DNA from: Streptomyces sp. 846.5
Lineage (GTDB): Bacteria > Actinomycetota > Actinomycetes > Streptomycetales > Streptomycetaceae
NCBI RefSeq assembly: GCF_004365705.1
Contig: NZ_SOBN01000001.1
Span: 2,124,555-2,188,554, forward strand
Direction of reading: 5' to 3'
Length of the DNA: 64,000 bases
The notes beneath the pieces were generated by a model. That model saw only the letters and a list, made by a program, of their open reading frames with translations. It searched no databases and was not told where the DNA came from. Position numbers and translations under genes: made by a program. Shown piece after piece: positions 8,771 through 17,637 of this stretch. Position 1 is the first letter of the stretch. Each line of letters begins with the position of its first letter.

Positions 8771-8980
8771 TCACCCGGTCCAGTCGGCGAACGGGACGAC
8801 GTCCTTGAGGAAGCCCCGAAGGTCCAGGAACTGCGACAGGTGCTCCTTGTGCTCGTCGCAGGCGAGCCAGGTCTTGCGGCGCTCGGGGGTGTGCAGCTTG
8901 GGGTTGTTCCAGGCCAGGACCCAGACGGCGGTCTGACGGCAGCCCTTCGCGGAACAGTGCGGGTTCTCCTCGGTGCTCAT
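8771..8980 (-). CDS. Small conserved cysteine-containing protein
   Basis: A 69-residue protein with CSAKGC near the N-terminus and a third cysteine in WLACDEHKEHL. The Cys and His spacing suggests a small metal-binding fold. Similar short proteins next to moaA in streptomycetes are conserved but uncharacterised; some carry the database name acetone carboxylase, which nothing here supports. The stop lies 18 bases before the moaA 3' end on the same strand's upstream side, so moaA and this gene may share a transcript. Confidence 0.7.
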   Translation of the reverse strand: MSTEENPHCSAKGCRQTAVWVLAWNNPKLHTPERRKTWLACDEHKEHLSQFLDLRGFLKDVVPFADWTG

Positions 8981-8998
8981 CCCTGGAGTATCGCCCGC

Positions 8999-10006
8999 TC
9001 AGCCGCCGATGGCGGACATGGGTCGGTCCGGCTGGTGGAACGAGGGGTCGTCGATGCCGGCGCCGGCCTTCTTGCCCCACATCGCCTTGCGCCACAACTC
9101 GGCGACGACCTCGTCGCCGGAGCCGTCGCGCAGGGCGGCGCGCAGGTCGGTCTCCTCGGTCGCGAAGAGGCAGTTGCGGATCTGGCCGTCGGCGGTGAGC
9201 CGGGTCCGGTCGCAGGCCCGGCAGAACGGGCGGGTGACGCTGGCGATCACGCCGACCCGGGCCGGGCGGCCGTCCGGCCCGGTCCGGCCGTCGACCAGCC
9301 AGCGTTCGGCGGGGGCCGCGCCGCGTCGTCCGTCCGGTTCGGGGGTCAGCGCGAAGCGCTCGCCGAGGCGGGCGAGGATCTCCTCGGCGGTGACCATGTC
9401 GGTGCGGTCCCAGCCGTGCTGGGCATCCAGCGGCATCTGTTCGATGAAGCGCAGCTCATAGCCGTGGTCCAGGCACCAGTCGAGCAGGTCGGCGGCCTCG
9501 TGGTCGTTGACGCCCCGCATCAGCACGGTATTGATCTTCACCGGGCTCAGGCCCGCCGCCTCGGCGGCGGCCAGGCCGGCCACCACGTCGTCCAGGCGGT
9601 CGCGGCGGGTGAGGGTGTGGAAGGTCTCCCGGTCCAGGGTGTCCAGGGAGACATTGACCCGGTCGAGACCGGCCTCGCGCAGGGCGGCGGCGGTACGGGC
9701 CAGGCCGATGCCGTTGGTGGTGAGCGACAGTTCGGGGCGCGGTTCCAGGGCCGCGCAGGCGGCGACGATGCCGACCAGGCCGGGCCGCAGCAGCGGCTCG
9801 CCGCCGGTGAAGCGGACCTCGGTCACCCCGAGCGCGGTGACGGCCAGGCGCACCAGGCGCACCACCTCGGCGTCGGTCAGCAGCTGGGGCTTGGGCAGCC
9901 ACTGCAGGCCCTGTTCGGGCATGCAGTAGGTGCAGCGGAGATTGCAGCGATCGGTCAGCGACACGCGCAGATCGACTGCGCGGCGCCCGAATGTGTCGAT
10001 CAACAT
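8999..10006 (-). CDS. moaA: GTP 3',8-cyclase MoaA
   Basis: A 335-residue radical-SAM enzyme that starts molybdenum cofactor synthesis by rearranging GTP to 3',8-cyclo-GTP. The N-terminal iron-sulfur motif CNLRCTYC is at C21, C25 and C28. The second cluster ligands are in FCRACDRTR and the later NCLF near residues 262-279. FTGGEPLLR marks the SAM site. The protein ends in the conserved Gly-Gly (SAIGG). AAGGGGAG lies 9 bases before the ATG. The partner MoaC is not in the window. Confidence 0.95.
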   Translation of the reverse strand: MLIDTFGRRAVDLRVSLTDRCNLRCTYCMPEQGLQWLPKPQLLTDAEVVRLVRLAVTALGVTEVRFTGGEPLLRPGLVGIVAACAALEPRPELSLTTNGIGLARTAAALREAGLDRVNVSLDTLDRETFHTLTRRDRLDDVVAGLAAAEAAGLSPVKINTVLMRGVNDHEAADLLDWCLDHGYELRFIEQMPLDAQHGWDRTDMVTAEEILARLGERFALTPEPDGRRGAAPAERWLVDGRTGPDGRPARVGVIASVTRPFCRACDRTRLTADGQIRNCLFATEETDLRAALRDGSGDEVVAELWRKAMWGKKAGAGIDDPSFHQPDRPMSAIGG

Positions 10007-10211
10007 GGCGGCCCGCTCCCCTTGACTGCCTCCCAGGGTATGACCTTGACCGGATCACCGGTCCCAGGACTGCCGTCAGGACGCTTTGTCGATGAATTTC
10101 TCTACCGATGGCAGCCTTCCAGCCCGCTACCGCAGGCAGGGGTGCGTCGTTGTCCAGTCTGAACCCCTTCGAGTGCGCACCGTCCCTGCGGGACAGCTGC
10201 GGAGGTCTGCC

Positions 10212-10433
10212 ATGCCCAGGCGCCCCACATCCCGGAGCCGCGGCTCCCAACCCGAGCCCGAGCCGGGTACCGAGCCCGCTCCGGTCCGGCCGCCCTTCGG
10301 GACGGTCCGGCTGGAGCGGGCGATCACGCCGGTGCCGCCGCCGGCCACGGTCCGTCACCCGCACGCGCTGCCGCTGGGGCCGTCGGTGCCGATGCCGGTG
10401 CTGAGTTTCGCCGCGCTGCGGCGGATGCCCTAG
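10212..10433 (+). CDS. Small proline/arginine-rich protein of unknown function
   Basis: A 73-residue reading frame with strongly GC-biased third positions and a good ribosome site (GCGGAGG, 6 bases before the ATG). It is rich in Pro and Arg at the start, with a central TVRLERAIT segment, and no membrane span, cysteine or known motif. I do not recognise it. It is read toward the acyl-CoA dehydrogenase gene 144 bases downstream. Confidence 0.55.
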   Translation: MPRRPTSRSRGSQPEPEPGTEPAPVRPPFGTVRLERAITPVPPPATVRHPHALPLGPSVPMPVLSFAALRRMP

Positions 10434-10577
10434 CCCGGATGTCCTAGCAGGGTGCCGCCGTCCAGGGGGTGGCGGATCTCACCGGTGCGACGGCTGGGCC
10501 CGCGCGCCCTGACTTTGGAATCATGGCAGCACCCGGCCGTCACCGACGACGGCCAGCTGTGACGACGAGGTTCCGGC

Positions 10578-11756
10578 ATGCCCAAGAGCGCTCTCGATCC
10601 CCGCGACCCGCTGGGGCTGGACGACCTGTTCGACGCCGAGGAGCTGGCGGTGCGCGACACCGTCCGGGCCTGGTGCGCCGACCGGGTGCTGCCGCACATC
10701 GCGGACTGGTACGAGCGCGGTGAACTGCCGGACGTGCGCGGACTGGCCAGGGAGCTGGGCTCGATCGGGGCGCTGGGAATGCACCTGGAGGGCTACGGCT
10801 GCGCCGGGGCCTCCGCGGTCCAGTACGGGCTGGCCTGCCTGGAACTGGAGGCCGCGGACTCCGGGCTGCGCTCGCTGGTCTCGGTGCAGGGCTCGTTGGC
10901 GATGTACGCGATCCACCGCTGGGGCTCGGAGGAGCACCGGCAGCAGTGGCTGCCCGGCATGGCGGCGGGCGAGATCATCGGCTGCTTCGGCCTGACGGAG
11001 CCCGACCACGGCTCCGACCCGGCCTCGATGCGGACCCGCGCCAAGCGCGAGGGCACCGATTGGGTGCTCGACGGGCGCAAGATGTGGATCACCAATGGCT
11101 CGGTGGCCGGCGTCGCGGTGGTGTGGGCGCAGACCGACGACGGCATCCGGGGGTTCGTCGTCCCGACCGACACCCCTGGCTTCTCTGCGCCGGAGATCAA
11201 GCACAAGGGCTCGCTGCGGGCCTCGGTCACCAGCGAGCTGGTCCTGGACGGCGTCCGGCTGCCCGCAGCGGCCGCGTTCCCCGAGGTCCGCGGCCTGAAG
11301 GGGCCGCTGAGCTGCCTCAACCAGGCCCGCTACGGCATCGTCTGGGGTGCGCTGGGCGCGGCCCGCAGCTGCATGGAGGCCGCCCGCGAGTACAGCATCG
11401 GCCGTGAGCAGTTCGGCCGCCCGATCGCGGGTTTCCAGCTCACCCAGGCCAAGCTCGCCGACATGTCGCTGGAGCTCAACAAGGGGCTGCTGCTGGCCCT
11501 GCACCTGGGCCGGCGGATGGACGCCGGCACGCTGCGCCCCGAGCAGGTCAGTTACGGCAAGCTCAACAACGTCCGCGAGGCCATCGAGATCGCCCGCACC
11601 GCGCGCACCATCCTCGGCGCCAACGGGATCAGCTACGAGTACCCGGTGATGCGCCACGCCAACAACCTGGAGTCCGTCCTCACCTACGAGGGCACGGTGG
11701 AGATGCATCAGCTGGTCATTGGTCAGGCCCTGACCGGCCAGGCAGCGTTCCGTTAG
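10578..11756 (+). CDS. Acyl-CoA dehydrogenase, glutaryl-CoA dehydrogenase-like
   Basis: A 392-residue FAD-dependent acyl-CoA dehydrogenase. Diagnostic segments are GCFGLTEPDHGSDP and WITNGS in the flavin/substrate region, the helix REQFGRPIAGFQLTQAKLADM, and the catalytic base in VLTYEGTVEMH (the Glu about 17 residues from the end). The sequence most resembles glutaryl-CoA dehydrogenases (GcdH), which oxidise and decarboxylate glutaryl-CoA to crotonyl-CoA. If so it would supply crotonyl-CoA to the ethylmalonyl-CoA genes at 46.7-52.9 kb. Substrate is inferred; the GcdH Arg that binds the carboxylate was not verified. Confidence 0.85.
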   Translation: MPKSALDPRDPLGLDDLFDAEELAVRDTVRAWCADRVLPHIADWYERGELPDVRGLARELGSIGALGMHLEGYGCAGASAVQYGLACLELEAADSGLRSLVSVQGSLAMYAIHRWGSEEHRQQWLPGMAAGEIIGCFGLTEPDHGSDPASMRTRAKREGTDWVLDGRKMWITNGSVAGVAVVWAQTDDGIRGFVVPTDTPGFSAPEIKHKGSLRASVTSELVLDGVRLPAAAAFPEVRGLKGPLSCLNQARYGIVWGALGAARSCMEAAREYSIGREQFGRPIAGFQLTQAKLADMSLELNKGLLLALHLGRRMDAGTLRPEQVSYGKLNNVREAIEIARTARTILGANGISYEYPVMRHANNLESVLTYEGTVEMHQLVIGQALTGQAAFR

Positions 11757-11789
11757 TCGCGCTCGCACCGGCCGGTCCGGGCGTGCCGG

Positions 11790-12833
11790 TCAGAAGGTGA
11801 TCTTGACCTTGAGGGCGGTGCGCTCGTCCATGGACTTGTAGCCGATCGGGACGCCGTCCAGGCCGACGGTGGCGTCGAAGACCGGGGAGGGGTCGATGGT
11901 GCCGTTGAGGACGTCGGCGAGCAGCTCGGGGATGTAGGCGCGGGCCGGGGCGACGCCGCCGCGCAGGGCGACATTGCGGCCGAACATCTGGCCGATGTCG
12001 ACGCCCGCGCTGCCGCCGTGCGGCACGCCGACGTAGCCGACGGCGCCGCCGTCGCGGGTGATGGAGATCGCGGTGCGCATCGACTCCTCGGTGCCCACCG
12101 CCTCCAGCACCGCGTGCGCGCCGACGCCGCCGGTCAGCTCCTGCACCGCGGCGACGGCCGCCTCGCCGCGCTCCGCGACGATGTCGGTGGCGCCGAAGGT
12201 CCTGGCGATCGCGGTGCGCGACTCGTGCCGGCCCATGGCGATGATCCGGTCCGCGCCCAGGCGCCGGGCGGCAAGCACCCCGCACAGGCCCACCGCGCCG
12301 TCGCCGACCACGGCAACCGTCGACCCCGAGCCCACCCCGGCCGCCACGGCGGCGTGGTGACCGGTCGCCATCACGTCGGAGAGCGCCAGCAGCGCGGTCA
12401 GCAGGTGCTGGTCCGCGGCCGCCTCCTGGGGAAGCTGCACCAGGGTGCCGTCGGCGAAGGGGACCCGCACCGCCTCGCCCTGGCCGCCGTCCGAACCGGG
12501 GCTGCCCCAGAAGCCGCCGTGCGGGCAGGAGGTCTGCAGGCCTTCGACGCAGAACTCGCAGACGCCGTCGGACCAGACGAACGGGGCGACGACCAGGTCA
12601 CCGGGCCTGAAGCCGCGCACCTCGGAGCCCACGGCCTCGACCACCCCGAGGAACTCGTGGCCGATCCGCTGCCCCGGCTCGCGCGCCGAGACGCCGCGGT
12701 AGGCCCACAGGTCGCTGCCGCAGATACAGGCCAGGACGGTGCGTACAACGGCGTCCGTGGGCTTCTGTATCGCGGCGTCGGGGACCTCCTCGATCCGGAT
12801 GTCATGGGGGCCGTGGATCACGGTGGCACGCAT
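11790..12833 (-). CDS. Zinc-dependent alcohol dehydrogenase family protein
   Basis: A 347-residue medium-chain dehydrogenase. Catalytic zinc ligands are C38 (CICGSD) and the GHE motif near residue 59. The structural-zinc lobe reads C-x2-C-x7-C (CEFC...TSC) with one of the usual four cysteines missing. The nucleotide-binding motif is VVGDGAVGL. Substrate cannot be told. It converges on the acyl-CoA dehydrogenase and is divergent from the exonuclease gene. Confidence 0.85.
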   Translation of the reverse strand: MRATVIHGPHDIRIEEVPDAAIQKPTDAVVRTVLACICGSDLWAYRGVSAREPGQRIGHEFLGVVEAVGSEVRGFRPGDLVVAPFVWSDGVCEFCVEGLQTSCPHGGFWGSPGSDGGQGEAVRVPFADGTLVQLPQEAAADQHLLTALLALSDVMATGHHAAVAAGVGSGSTVAVVGDGAVGLCGVLAARRLGADRIIAMGRHESRTAIARTFGATDIVAERGEAAVAAVQELTGGVGAHAVLEAVGTEESMRTAISITRDGGAVGYVGVPHGGSAGVDIGQMFGRNVALRGGVAPARAYIPELLADVLNGTIDPSPVFDATVGLDGVPIGYKSMDERTALKVKITF

Positions 12834-12905
12834 GGAGGGGTCTCAATCTCTCAGGCAACAGAAGCGAACAAAGCTGGAAGTGGTTCTCCGCCTACGATAT
12901 TCCGC

Positions 12906-12919
12906 CCGCACCGGTGCGG
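12906..12919. promoter_or_regulatory. Perfect 14-bp palindrome in a divergent promoter region
   Basis: CCGCACCGGTGCGG lies between the start codons of the alcohol dehydrogenase (12833) and the exonuclease (12966). Given the very high GC of the genome a chance palindrome is possible. Confidence 0.3.
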
Positions 12920-12965
12920 CCGTCGTGGCGGGAGCTGTCAGAGTGGGCCCCTATTCTGGACGACC

Positions 12966-13955
12966 ATGGAACCGACCCGCCTGGACGACATCGACGCGCA
13001 CCCCTATCCCCGGGGCGGCTGGGCCGTGGTGGACGTCGAGACGACCGGCCTGGGCCGCACCGACCGGATCGTGTCGGTGGGTGTGTACCGGCTCGACCCG
13101 CGCGGCGAGGTGCTGGACCACTGGTACACCCCGGTCAACCCCGAGCGCGATCCCGGTCCGGTCTGGATCCATGGTCTGACCAGCGAACACCTGGAGGGCG
13201 CCCCCACCTTCCCGGAGATCGCCGAGCCGCTGGCGGAGCAGCTCTCCGGACGGGTGCTGGTCGCGCACAACGCGCTCTTCGACTGGTCGATGATCTCCCG
13301 CGAGTACGCCCGGATGGGTGGCCGGGCCCCGGTCGAGCAGCGGCTGTGCACCATCGTGCTGGCCCGGGACCTGCGACTGCCGCTGGCCAACCACCGCCTG
13401 GGCACCCTGGCCGGGCACTTCGGGGTGATCCCCCGTCAGGCGCACCACGCGCTGGACGACGCCCGGGTGCTGGCCGAGGTGTTCCGGCCGAGCCTGCGGA
13501 TGGCCGTGGCGGCGGGGCTGCCGCTGCCGTTCCAGCCGTGCGTGGCGCCCGCGCTGGTGGACCACCTCGCGGACGACGCCGACGCCTCCCCCTCCAACCG
13601 CAGCTCCGTTCGCACCGGCGGCTGGAGCCCCTACCGCCCCGCGCGCCGGCGCCCGGCCTGCCCGTACCCGAATCCCGGGCGCTGGGCGCCGGAGCAGCCG
13701 CTGGTGCAGGGGATGCGGGTGGCGATCAGCGGCGACACCGCCACCGACCGCGAACTGCTGGAGGAACGGCTGACCGAGGCCGGCCTGCATGTGGCGAGTT
13801 CGGTCAGCAGCAGGACCAGCCTGCTGGTCACCAACGAGCCGGGCGGCTGGACCACCAAGGCGCGGCGCGCCCGCGAGGTCGGCACGCCGGTGGTGGACGA
13901 GGCCGCCTTCCTGCACCTGCTGCAGGCCGTCGTGCCGCAGCAGCGCCAGGGCTGA
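12966..13955 (+). CDS. DEDDh 3'-5' exonuclease with C-terminal BRCT-like domain
   Basis: A 329-residue protein. The exonuclease motif residues are D23 and E25 (VVDVETTGL), the aspartate in HNALFDWS, and the final His/Asp in HHALDDARV, as in DnaQ-type enzymes. Residues about 250-325 (MRVAISGDTATDRELLEERL...LVTNEPGG...VVDEAAFLHLL) match a BRCT domain as found at the ends of bacterial DNA ligases. It probably trims DNA 3' ends in repair or acts as a stand-alone proofreading nuclease. The ATG at 12966 begins shortly before the exonuclease fold; longer starts would overlap the divergent alcohol dehydrogenase. Confidence 0.85.
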   Translation: MEPTRLDDIDAHPYPRGGWAVVDVETTGLGRTDRIVSVGVYRLDPRGEVLDHWYTPVNPERDPGPVWIHGLTSEHLEGAPTFPEIAEPLAEQLSGRVLVAHNALFDWSMISREYARMGGRAPVEQRLCTIVLARDLRLPLANHRLGTLAGHFGVIPRQAHHALDDARVLAEVFRPSLRMAVAAGLPLPFQPCVAPALVDHLADDADASPSNRSSVRTGGWSPYRPARRRPACPYPNPGRWAPEQPLVQGMRVAISGDTATDRELLEERLTEAGLHVASSVSSRTSLLVTNEPGGWTTKARRAREVGTPVVDEAAFLHLLQAVVPQQRQG

Positions 13956-14021
13956 CGCTCCCGCAGGCCGAGGTCGGGGCCCGCCGTAAGCGGACAGATC
14001 GGGCGGGGGTACCTTCAATGG

Positions 14022-14912
14022 GTGCTCCGCATCCTGCTGACCCGGCGCTGGGTGATCCTGACCCTGGTCTTCTTCGTGCTGATCCCGGTGATGTACCTGC
14101 TGGGCATGTGGCAGTTCCACCGCTACCAGCAGACCAACGTCGGCAACCGGCTGATCTCGCAGAACCTGTCGGCCGGGCCGGTCCCGATCGGGACACTGAC
14201 CCGGCCCGGGGCCACCGTGCCCGGCAGCGAGCGGTACCGGAAGGTCATGGCGACCGGCCACTACGACACCGCGCACCAGTTCGTGGTGCGGCACCGCACC
14301 GACGCGGCCGGGGACACCATCGGCTTCTACGTGGTCACCCCGCTGATCACCGCCGACGGCGACGCGGTGCTGGTGAACCGGGGCTGGGTGACCGCGGGCA
14401 ACACCACCGGCGACCAGTACCCCACGGTGCCCGGCGCCCCGTCCGGCACGGTCACCGTCAGCGGGCTGCTGCAGCCGGACGAGACCACGGCGGTCAGCGG
14501 CATCCGCGACGTCAAGGGGCTCCCCGACCGGCAGTTCATGCTGATCAACAGCCTCGAACAGGCCGGCCACCAGCCCGAACCGGTACTGGCCGGCTATCTG
14601 CAGCTGGTCGGCACCAGCCCGACCGCCCCGGCCGGCGACTCCGCCGAACTGGTGCCGCTGCCCAACAACAGCGACAGCAGCAGCATGGCGGTGGTCGGCA
14701 AGGGCGTGCACCTGCCGTACGCGGTCCAGTGGTGGCTGTTCGCGCTGCTGATCCCGATCGCCTGGGGCGCACTGCTGCGGCGGGAGATCAAGGACCGCGA
14801 ACGCAAGGCCGTGGTCGCCGAGAAGAAGGCCGCCTTCCTGGCCGCCCAGCAAGCTAAAGCTGACACGCCCGGGGAGTCGGTTGGCGCCCCTGCCGGGGCG
14901 ACCGGGGAGTAG
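14022..14912 (+). CDS. SURF1 family cytochrome oxidase assembly protein
   Basis: A 296-residue protein with one membrane span near each end (about residues 9-27 and 242-258) and an extracytoplasmic domain between. The SURF1 signature is visible: GMWQFHRYQ after the first span, VLVNRGWV in the middle and the closing WWLFALLIPIAWGALL. SURF1 proteins help insert haem into cytochrome c oxidase. The start is the GTG at 14022 just before the first span. The tail after the second span is long, charged and alanine-rich (KDRERKAVVAEKKAAFLAAQQAK), a likely cytoplasmic helix. Confidence 0.88.
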   Translation: MLRILLTRRWVILTLVFFVLIPVMYLLGMWQFHRYQQTNVGNRLISQNLSAGPVPIGTLTRPGATVPGSERYRKVMATGHYDTAHQFVVRHRTDAAGDTIGFYVVTPLITADGDAVLVNRGWVTAGNTTGDQYPTVPGAPSGTVTVSGLLQPDETTAVSGIRDVKGLPDRQFMLINSLEQAGHQPEPVLAGYLQLVGTSPTAPAGDSAELVPLPNNSDSSSMAVVGKGVHLPYAVQWWLFALLIPIAWGALLRREIKDRERKAVVAEKKAAFLAAQQAKADTPGESVGAPAGATGE

Positions 14913-14958
14913 CGTCCGACCAGGAAATCGTCGGCCTTTCCGAGTGAGGGGGACGCAC

Positions 14959-16761
14959 ATGCCCGGACGTATCGAGGACTACGCGCTGATCGGGGATCTG
15001 CAGACCGCGGCCCTGGTCGGCCGCGACGGCTCCATCGACTGGCTGTGCCTGCCCCGGTTCGACTCCCCCACCTGCTTCGCGGCCCTGCTCGGTGGCGAGG
15101 AGCACGGCGGCTGGAGGCTCGCGCCCGAGGGCGCCGAGGAGTGCACCAGCCGCTCCTACGTCGGTGACAGCCTGGTCCTGGAGACCGTCTGGGAGACCGA
15201 CACCGGCACCGTCAAGGTGATCGACTTCATGCCGCAGCGGGACCACACCCCCGATGTGATGCGGATCGTCGTGGGCGTCTCCGGCTGCGTGCGGATGCAC
15301 GCCGAGATGCGGCTGCGCTTCGACTACGCGCGGGTGGTGCCGTGGATGCGGCGCACCGACCACCACCGGGTCGCGGTGGCGGGCCCGGACTCGGTGTGGA
15401 TCCGCGGGCACTCCGCGATCCGCACCTTCGGCAAGAACTTCACCACCTTCGGGCAGTTCGAGGTCAACGCCGGCGACCGGATCCCCATAGTGCTGAGCTG
15501 GCTGCCCTCGCACCACTCCAGCCCGCCGCGCCAGGACGCCGAGAAGTCGCTCCAGGAGACCCTGCGGGGCTGGCAGGAGTGGGCCTCGGTGAGCAAGTAC
15601 CGCGGGCCCTACCGGGATTCGGTGATGCGCTCGCTGGTCGTACTCAAGGCGCTGACCTACGAGCCCACCGGCGGCATCGTCGCCGCCGCCACCGCGTCGC
15701 TGCCCGAGGAGATCGGCGGCGAGCGCAACTGGGACTACCGCTTCTGCTGGCTCCGCGACTCCACCATGACCCTCTCGGCGCTGCTGCGCAGCGGCTATGT
15801 CGAGGAGGCCTCGGCCTGGCGCGAGTGGCTGCTGCGCGCCATCGCCGGCGACCCGGCCGACCTGCAGACCATGTACGGGGTGGCCGGCGAGCGCAGGCTG
15901 ACCGAGTTCACCGCCGACTGGCTCCCCGGGTACGAGGGCTCGGCGCCGGTCCGCTTCGGCAACGCCGCCGTCGACCAGCTGCAGCTGGACGTGTACGGGG
16001 AGGTGATAGACACCCTGTACCTCGCGCTGACGGCGGGAATACCGATGGAGCGTCATGTCTGGGCGCTCATCAACTCGTTCATGCGCTTTCTGGCGGAGCA
16101 CTGGAGCGACCCCGACGAGGGCCTGTGGGAGGTGCGCGGCGGACGCCGCCACTTCGTGCACTCCAAGGTGATGTGCTGGGTCGCCTTCGACCGTGCCGTG
16201 AAGATGGCCGAGATGACCGGCATGGCGGCACCGGTGGACCGCTGGCGCGAGGTCCGCGACGCGATCCACCTGGACGTCTGCACCCGGGGCTTCGACCAGG
16301 AGCTGGGCAGCTTCACCCAGTACTACGGCGGCAAGGAACTGGACGCGTCGACCCTCTTCGTGGTCAAGACCGGCTTTCTGCCGGCGGACGACCCGCGGGT
16401 GGTCGGCACCGTCGACGCCGTGCAGAAGGGGCTGGACCACGACGGTTTCGTCCTGCGGTACTCCACCGGGGAGCCCCAGGACGCCCAGGTGGACGGCCTG
16501 CAGGGCACCGAAGGCGCATTCCTGGCCTGCTCGTTCTGGCTGGCGGACGCGCTGATCGCGATCGGGCGGAGGGAGGAGGGACGGCTACTGTTCGAGCGGG
16601 TCGCCGCCATCTCCAACGACCTGGGCCTGATCTCCGAGGAGTGGGACCCGAAGGCCGAGCGGCAGCTGGGCAACACCCCGCAGGCGTTCACCCATGTCGC
16701 CCTGGTCAACACCGCCTTCGCGCTGGAAGAGCCGAAGAAAGCACGACAGGAGGAGCTCTGA
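14959..16761 (+). CDS. Glycoside hydrolase family 15 protein (glucoamylase/trehalase-like)
   Basis: A 600-residue GH15 enzyme. It has the N-terminal beta-sandwich starting with the family's IEDYALIGDLQTAALVG-type opening, then the (alpha/alpha)6 barrel. Catalytic regions include GERNWDYRFCWLRD and, near the end, LQGTEGAFLACSFW with the second catalytic glutamate. No signal peptide is present, so it acts in the cytoplasm. Actinobacterial proteins of this type include the GH15 trehalase of mycobacteria, so trehalose or an alpha-glucan is the likely substrate. The ATG at 14959 is preceded by GAGGGGGA. The SDR gene follows 3 bases after the stop. Confidence 0.88.
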   Translation: MPGRIEDYALIGDLQTAALVGRDGSIDWLCLPRFDSPTCFAALLGGEEHGGWRLAPEGAEECTSRSYVGDSLVLETVWETDTGTVKVIDFMPQRDHTPDVMRIVVGVSGCVRMHAEMRLRFDYARVVPWMRRTDHHRVAVAGPDSVWIRGHSAIRTFGKNFTTFGQFEVNAGDRIPIVLSWLPSHHSSPPRQDAEKSLQETLRGWQEWASVSKYRGPYRDSVMRSLVVLKALTYEPTGGIVAAATASLPEEIGGERNWDYRFCWLRDSTMTLSALLRSGYVEEASAWREWLLRAIAGDPADLQTMYGVAGERRLTEFTADWLPGYEGSAPVRFGNAAVDQLQLDVYGEVIDTLYLALTAGIPMERHVWALINSFMRFLAEHWSDPDEGLWEVRGGRRHFVHSKVMCWVAFDRAVKMAEMTGMAAPVDRWREVRDAIHLDVCTRGFDQELGSFTQYYGGKELDASTLFVVKTGFLPADDPRVVGTVDAVQKGLDHDGFVLRYSTGEPQDAQVDGLQGTEGAFLACSFWLADALIAIGRREEGRLLFERVAAISNDLGLISEEWDPKAERQLGNTPQAFTHVALVNTAFALEEPKKARQEEL

Positions 16762-16764
16762 TCC

Positions 16765-17526
16765 ATGGATCTCGGACTTGAGGGACGTGTCTACGCCGTC
16801 ACCGCCGCCACCCGCGGCCTCGGCTTCGCCAGCGCGGAGGCGCTGGTCGCCGACGGGGCCCGGGTGGTGCTGACCGGGCGCGGCCAGGCCGCGGTGGACG
16901 AGGCCGTCAAGCGGCTGGGCGGTGCCGCCGTGGCGGTCGGCGTGGTCGCCGACAACGCCTCGTCGGACACCGGGGAGCGGGTGATCGCCGCGGCGAGGCA
17001 GCACTTCGGCAGGATCGACGGGGTCCTCATCAGCGCGGGTGGCCCTCCGGCCGGGTCGATGCTGTCCGCGACGGACGAGGAGTGGGCCGGGGCGTTCGAG
17101 TCGGTGTTCCTGGGGGCGGTTCGCATCGCGCGGCGGTTCGCGGGTGAACTGGGGGATGGCGGCTCGATCGGGTTCGTGCTGTCGGCCTCGGTACGGGAGC
17201 CGATCGGCGGGCTGGCGATCTCCAACGGCCTGCGGCCGGGGCTGGCGATGGCGGCGAAGACGCTCGCGGACGAGCTGGGGCCGCGGGGCATCCGGGTGTT
17301 CGGCCTGCTGCCGGCCCGGATCGACACCGAAAGGGTCCAGCATCTCGACTCGCTCGGCGGAGACCCGGAGGGTGCGCGGGCCCGCGCGGCGGCGGGGATT
17401 CCACTGCGGCGATACGGGAGGCCGGAGGAGTTCGGGAGGGTGGCGGCGTTTTATCTTTCACCGGCGGCTTCGTATTTGACTGGTGTGATGGTGCCGGTTG
17501 ATGGGGGTGCGCTGCGGGGGATTTGA
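16765..17526 (+). CDS. Atypical short-chain dehydrogenase lacking the catalytic Tyr and Lys
   Basis: A 253-residue SDR fold related to FabG. The nucleotide loop is TAATRGLG (residues 13-20), with Ala for the first Gly. The catalytic serine is S140, but at the YxxxK positions it has S153 and R157 (ISNGLRPGL). The rest of the fold is intact, with a normal SDR ending YLTGVMVPVDGGALRG. It may bind NAD(P) without classical SDR catalysis, or use other residues. It starts 3 bases after the GH15 gene and is probably co-transcribed. The last 25 codons use many A/T third bases (TTT TAT CTT TCA), unlike the rest of the gene. Confidence 0.8.
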   Translation: MDLGLEGRVYAVTAATRGLGFASAEALVADGARVVLTGRGQAAVDEAVKRLGGAAVAVGVVADNASSDTGERVIAAARQHFGRIDGVLISAGGPPAGSMLSATDEEWAGAFESVFLGAVRIARRFAGELGDGGSIGFVLSASVREPIGGLAISNGLRPGLAMAAKTLADELGPRGIRVFGLLPARIDTERVQHLDSLGGDPEGARARAAAGIPLRRYGRPEEFGRVAAFYLSPAASYLTGVMVPVDGGALRGI

Positions 17527-17555
17527 GCGGGGTGGGATTGCGGGTGCGGGTTGTG

Positions 17556-17629
17556 GGTGGTTTCTGTTCGCGCAGTTCCCCGCGCCCCTTTCTTTAGGGG
17601 CGCGGGGAACTGCGCGAACAGAAACCACC
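17556..17629. repeat. 34-bp perfect inverted repeat built from the GCGCAGTTCCCCGCG element
   Basis: Copy B of the dispersed family, here as two mirror copies: arm 17556-17589, 6-base loop TTCTTT, and arm 17596-17629, all 34 pairs matching. It lies between the converging SDR and AmaP genes and is an obvious bidirectional terminator. Confidence 0.9.
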
Positions 17630-17637
17630 ACGAACGT

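Noticed and set aside
11757-11789. Possible terminator between the acyl-CoA and alcohol dehydrogenase genes
   Set aside because: Pairing (ACCGGC/GCCGGT) is short and interrupted; not distinguishable from GC background.
12951-14960. Minus-strand open frame of about 669 codons opposite the exonuclease and SURF1 genes
   Set aside because: Antisense to two recognised genes; composition (His, Gln, Gly, Arg-rich) is typical of a shadow frame.
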